Shown: positions 13,357 to 14,154 of the stretch, one piece after another
Position numbering within the stretch: position 1 is the first letter of the stretch
Layout: the number at the start of each line of letters is the position of its first letter
Assembly (NCBI GenBank): GCA_002345965.1
Contig: DDTF01000064.1
Location: 83,926-98,079, forward strand
Direction of reading: 5' to 3'
Source: Flammeovirgaceae bacterium UBA2371
GTDB taxonomy: Bacteria; Bacteroidota; Bacteroidia; Cytophagales; Cyclobacteriaceae
DNA length: 14,154 bases
The notes under the pieces: generated by a model
The model's database searches: none
Seen by the model: only the letters and a program-made list of their open reading frames with translations
What the model was told of the DNA's origin: nothing
Translations under genes and position numbers: made by a program

Positions 13357-14154
13357 TTAAATCCTCGCCTGGTAGGTATACAAATCAAAATACCTTCCCT
13401 TCTTCTCTATCAGCTCATCGTGCTTGCCACGTTCAGCAATCTGCCCCTGCTCTATCACTAAAATCTGATCGGCTTGTCTGATGGTACTCAGCCGATGGGC
13501 AATCACAAAAGTGGTTCTTCCCTTCAGCAGTTGTTTCAAACTGTCTTGTATCAATGCCTCACTCTCGGTATCCAGACTGGAGGTGGCTTCATCCAAAATG
13601 AGGATGCGTGGGTCGGCCAATATCGCACGGGCGATGGTCACCCGCTGGCGTTGTCCACCCGATAGCTTAATACCCCGTTCTCCGATCACCGTGTCCAGTC
13701 CTTTTTCAAACTTGTCGCTGAACTCCGCCACGTAAGCCCCGTCAATGGCAGCCTGCAGTTGTTCCTCTGTAGCCTCCGGTTTGGCAAACAATATATTTTC
13801 CCGAATGGTGCCGTCAAAGAGAAAGTCATCCTGCAGCACCACGCCCAACTGACTGCGGTAGCTGTCCAGGTTCACTTTGGAGAGGTCCTGCCCGTCTACG
13901 GTTACCACTCCCGACTGCGGAGTCAGAAAAGAAGCCGCCAACCCTGCTATCGTGGATTTACCTGAGCCTGAAGTACCTACCAGGGCCGTCACCGAGCCGG
14001 CTGGCGCTTTAAAGGTAATGTGCTTCAGTACTTTTTTGTCTTCTTCGTAGGCAAAGGAGACGTCATTGAACTCAATGTCGCCTTTGATTTCTCCTATCCT
14101 GAGGGTGCGCACTTCTTCATCGTCCTCCACCATCATGTTCATCAGTTCTTCCGT
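13357..14154 (-). CDS. ABC exporter ATP-binding domain (MsbA-like permease-ATPase), C-terminal part
   Basis: The frame is open to the window edge (reading T-E-E-L before the Met at 14142), so the 5' part with the transmembrane domain lies outside. Numbered from that Met, the ATPase domain is complete: Walker A G56-TSGSGKS-T64, Q-loop Gln104 (VVLQDDFLFDGTI), signature LSGGQ at 160-164, Walker B LILDEATSSLD with Asp184 and catalytic Glu185, D-loop SSLD, and H-loop His216 (IAHRLST). The linker before it (VRTLRIGEIKGDIEFNDVSFAYE) is the usual join between an ABC transmembrane domain and its ATPase in one-chain half-transporters, so this is likely a homodimeric exporter for lipids, drugs or peptides in the inner membrane. 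All catalytic residues are intact. The specific substrate cannot be inferred. Confidence 0.93.
   Translation of the reverse strand, partial: TEELMNMMVEDDEEVRTLRIGEIKGDIEFNDVSFAYEEDKKVLKHITFKAPAGSVTALVGTSGSGKSTIAGLAASFLTPQSGVVTVDGQDLSKVNLDSYRSQLGVVLQDDFLFDGTIRENILFAKPEATEEQLQAAIDGAYVAEFSDKFEKGLDTVIGERGIKLSGGQRQRVTIARAILADPRILILDEATSSLDTESEALIQDSLKQLLKGRTTFVIAHRLSTIRQADQILVIEQGQIAERGKHDELIEKKGRYFDLYTYQARI

Overview
The window looks like chromosomal DNA of a Bacteroidota member, most likely of the Cytophagales type (inference from gene content, no 16S gene). It carries a FISUMP-domain lipoprotein with repeated Bacteroidota-style extracellular domains, many short lipoproteins and signal-peptide proteins, a Hint-domain secreted protein, an exported porphyromonas-type deiminase, and genes with poor Shine-Dalgarno sequences, all common in that phylum.

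Layout. Bases 1-3335 (+ strand) hold the 3' end of a DUF4386 membrane protein, a short-chain dehydrogenase, a class V aminotransferase with a Tat-like leader, and a homoserine dehydrogenase-type oxidoreductase that starts 9 bases after the aminotransferase stop. From 3342 onward every gene is on the - strand: a GNAT acetyltransferase (convergent, 6 bases from the dehydrogenase stop), a lipoprotein of the phosphatidylserine/amino-acid decarboxylase (pyruvoyl) family, an exported agmatine/peptidylarginine deiminase, a small lipoprotein of unknown function, an SRPBCC protein, an exported HExxH protein, an exported protein with an NADase-type glycan-binding-like domain and a Hint domain, an exported DinB-family protein, a three-repeat FISUMP lipoprotein, and the ATPase end of an MsbA-like ABC exporter. 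Seven of these nine complete - strand genes after the GNAT gene carry an export signal or lipobox or are otherwise predicted to be exported; they are separated by 70-550 base gaps and seem to be mostly individually transcribed.

The most unusual signals are between genes. A 41-base element with 11-base inverted arms and an exact 10-base spacer (7414-7454, 10442-10482, 11209-11249) sits 86-87 bases upstream of the start codons of three otherwise unrelated exported-protein genes, which points to a shared promoter/operator. Two of the copies belong to a longer, roughly 140-base interspersed repeat with a GC-rich hairpin. Between the FISUMP gene and the second long repeat lies an array of 12 complete 21-base units (11393-11644) with a recent 42-base duplication, open in several frames. 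I did not find a recognisable defence system, mobile element, RNA gene or CRISPR array.
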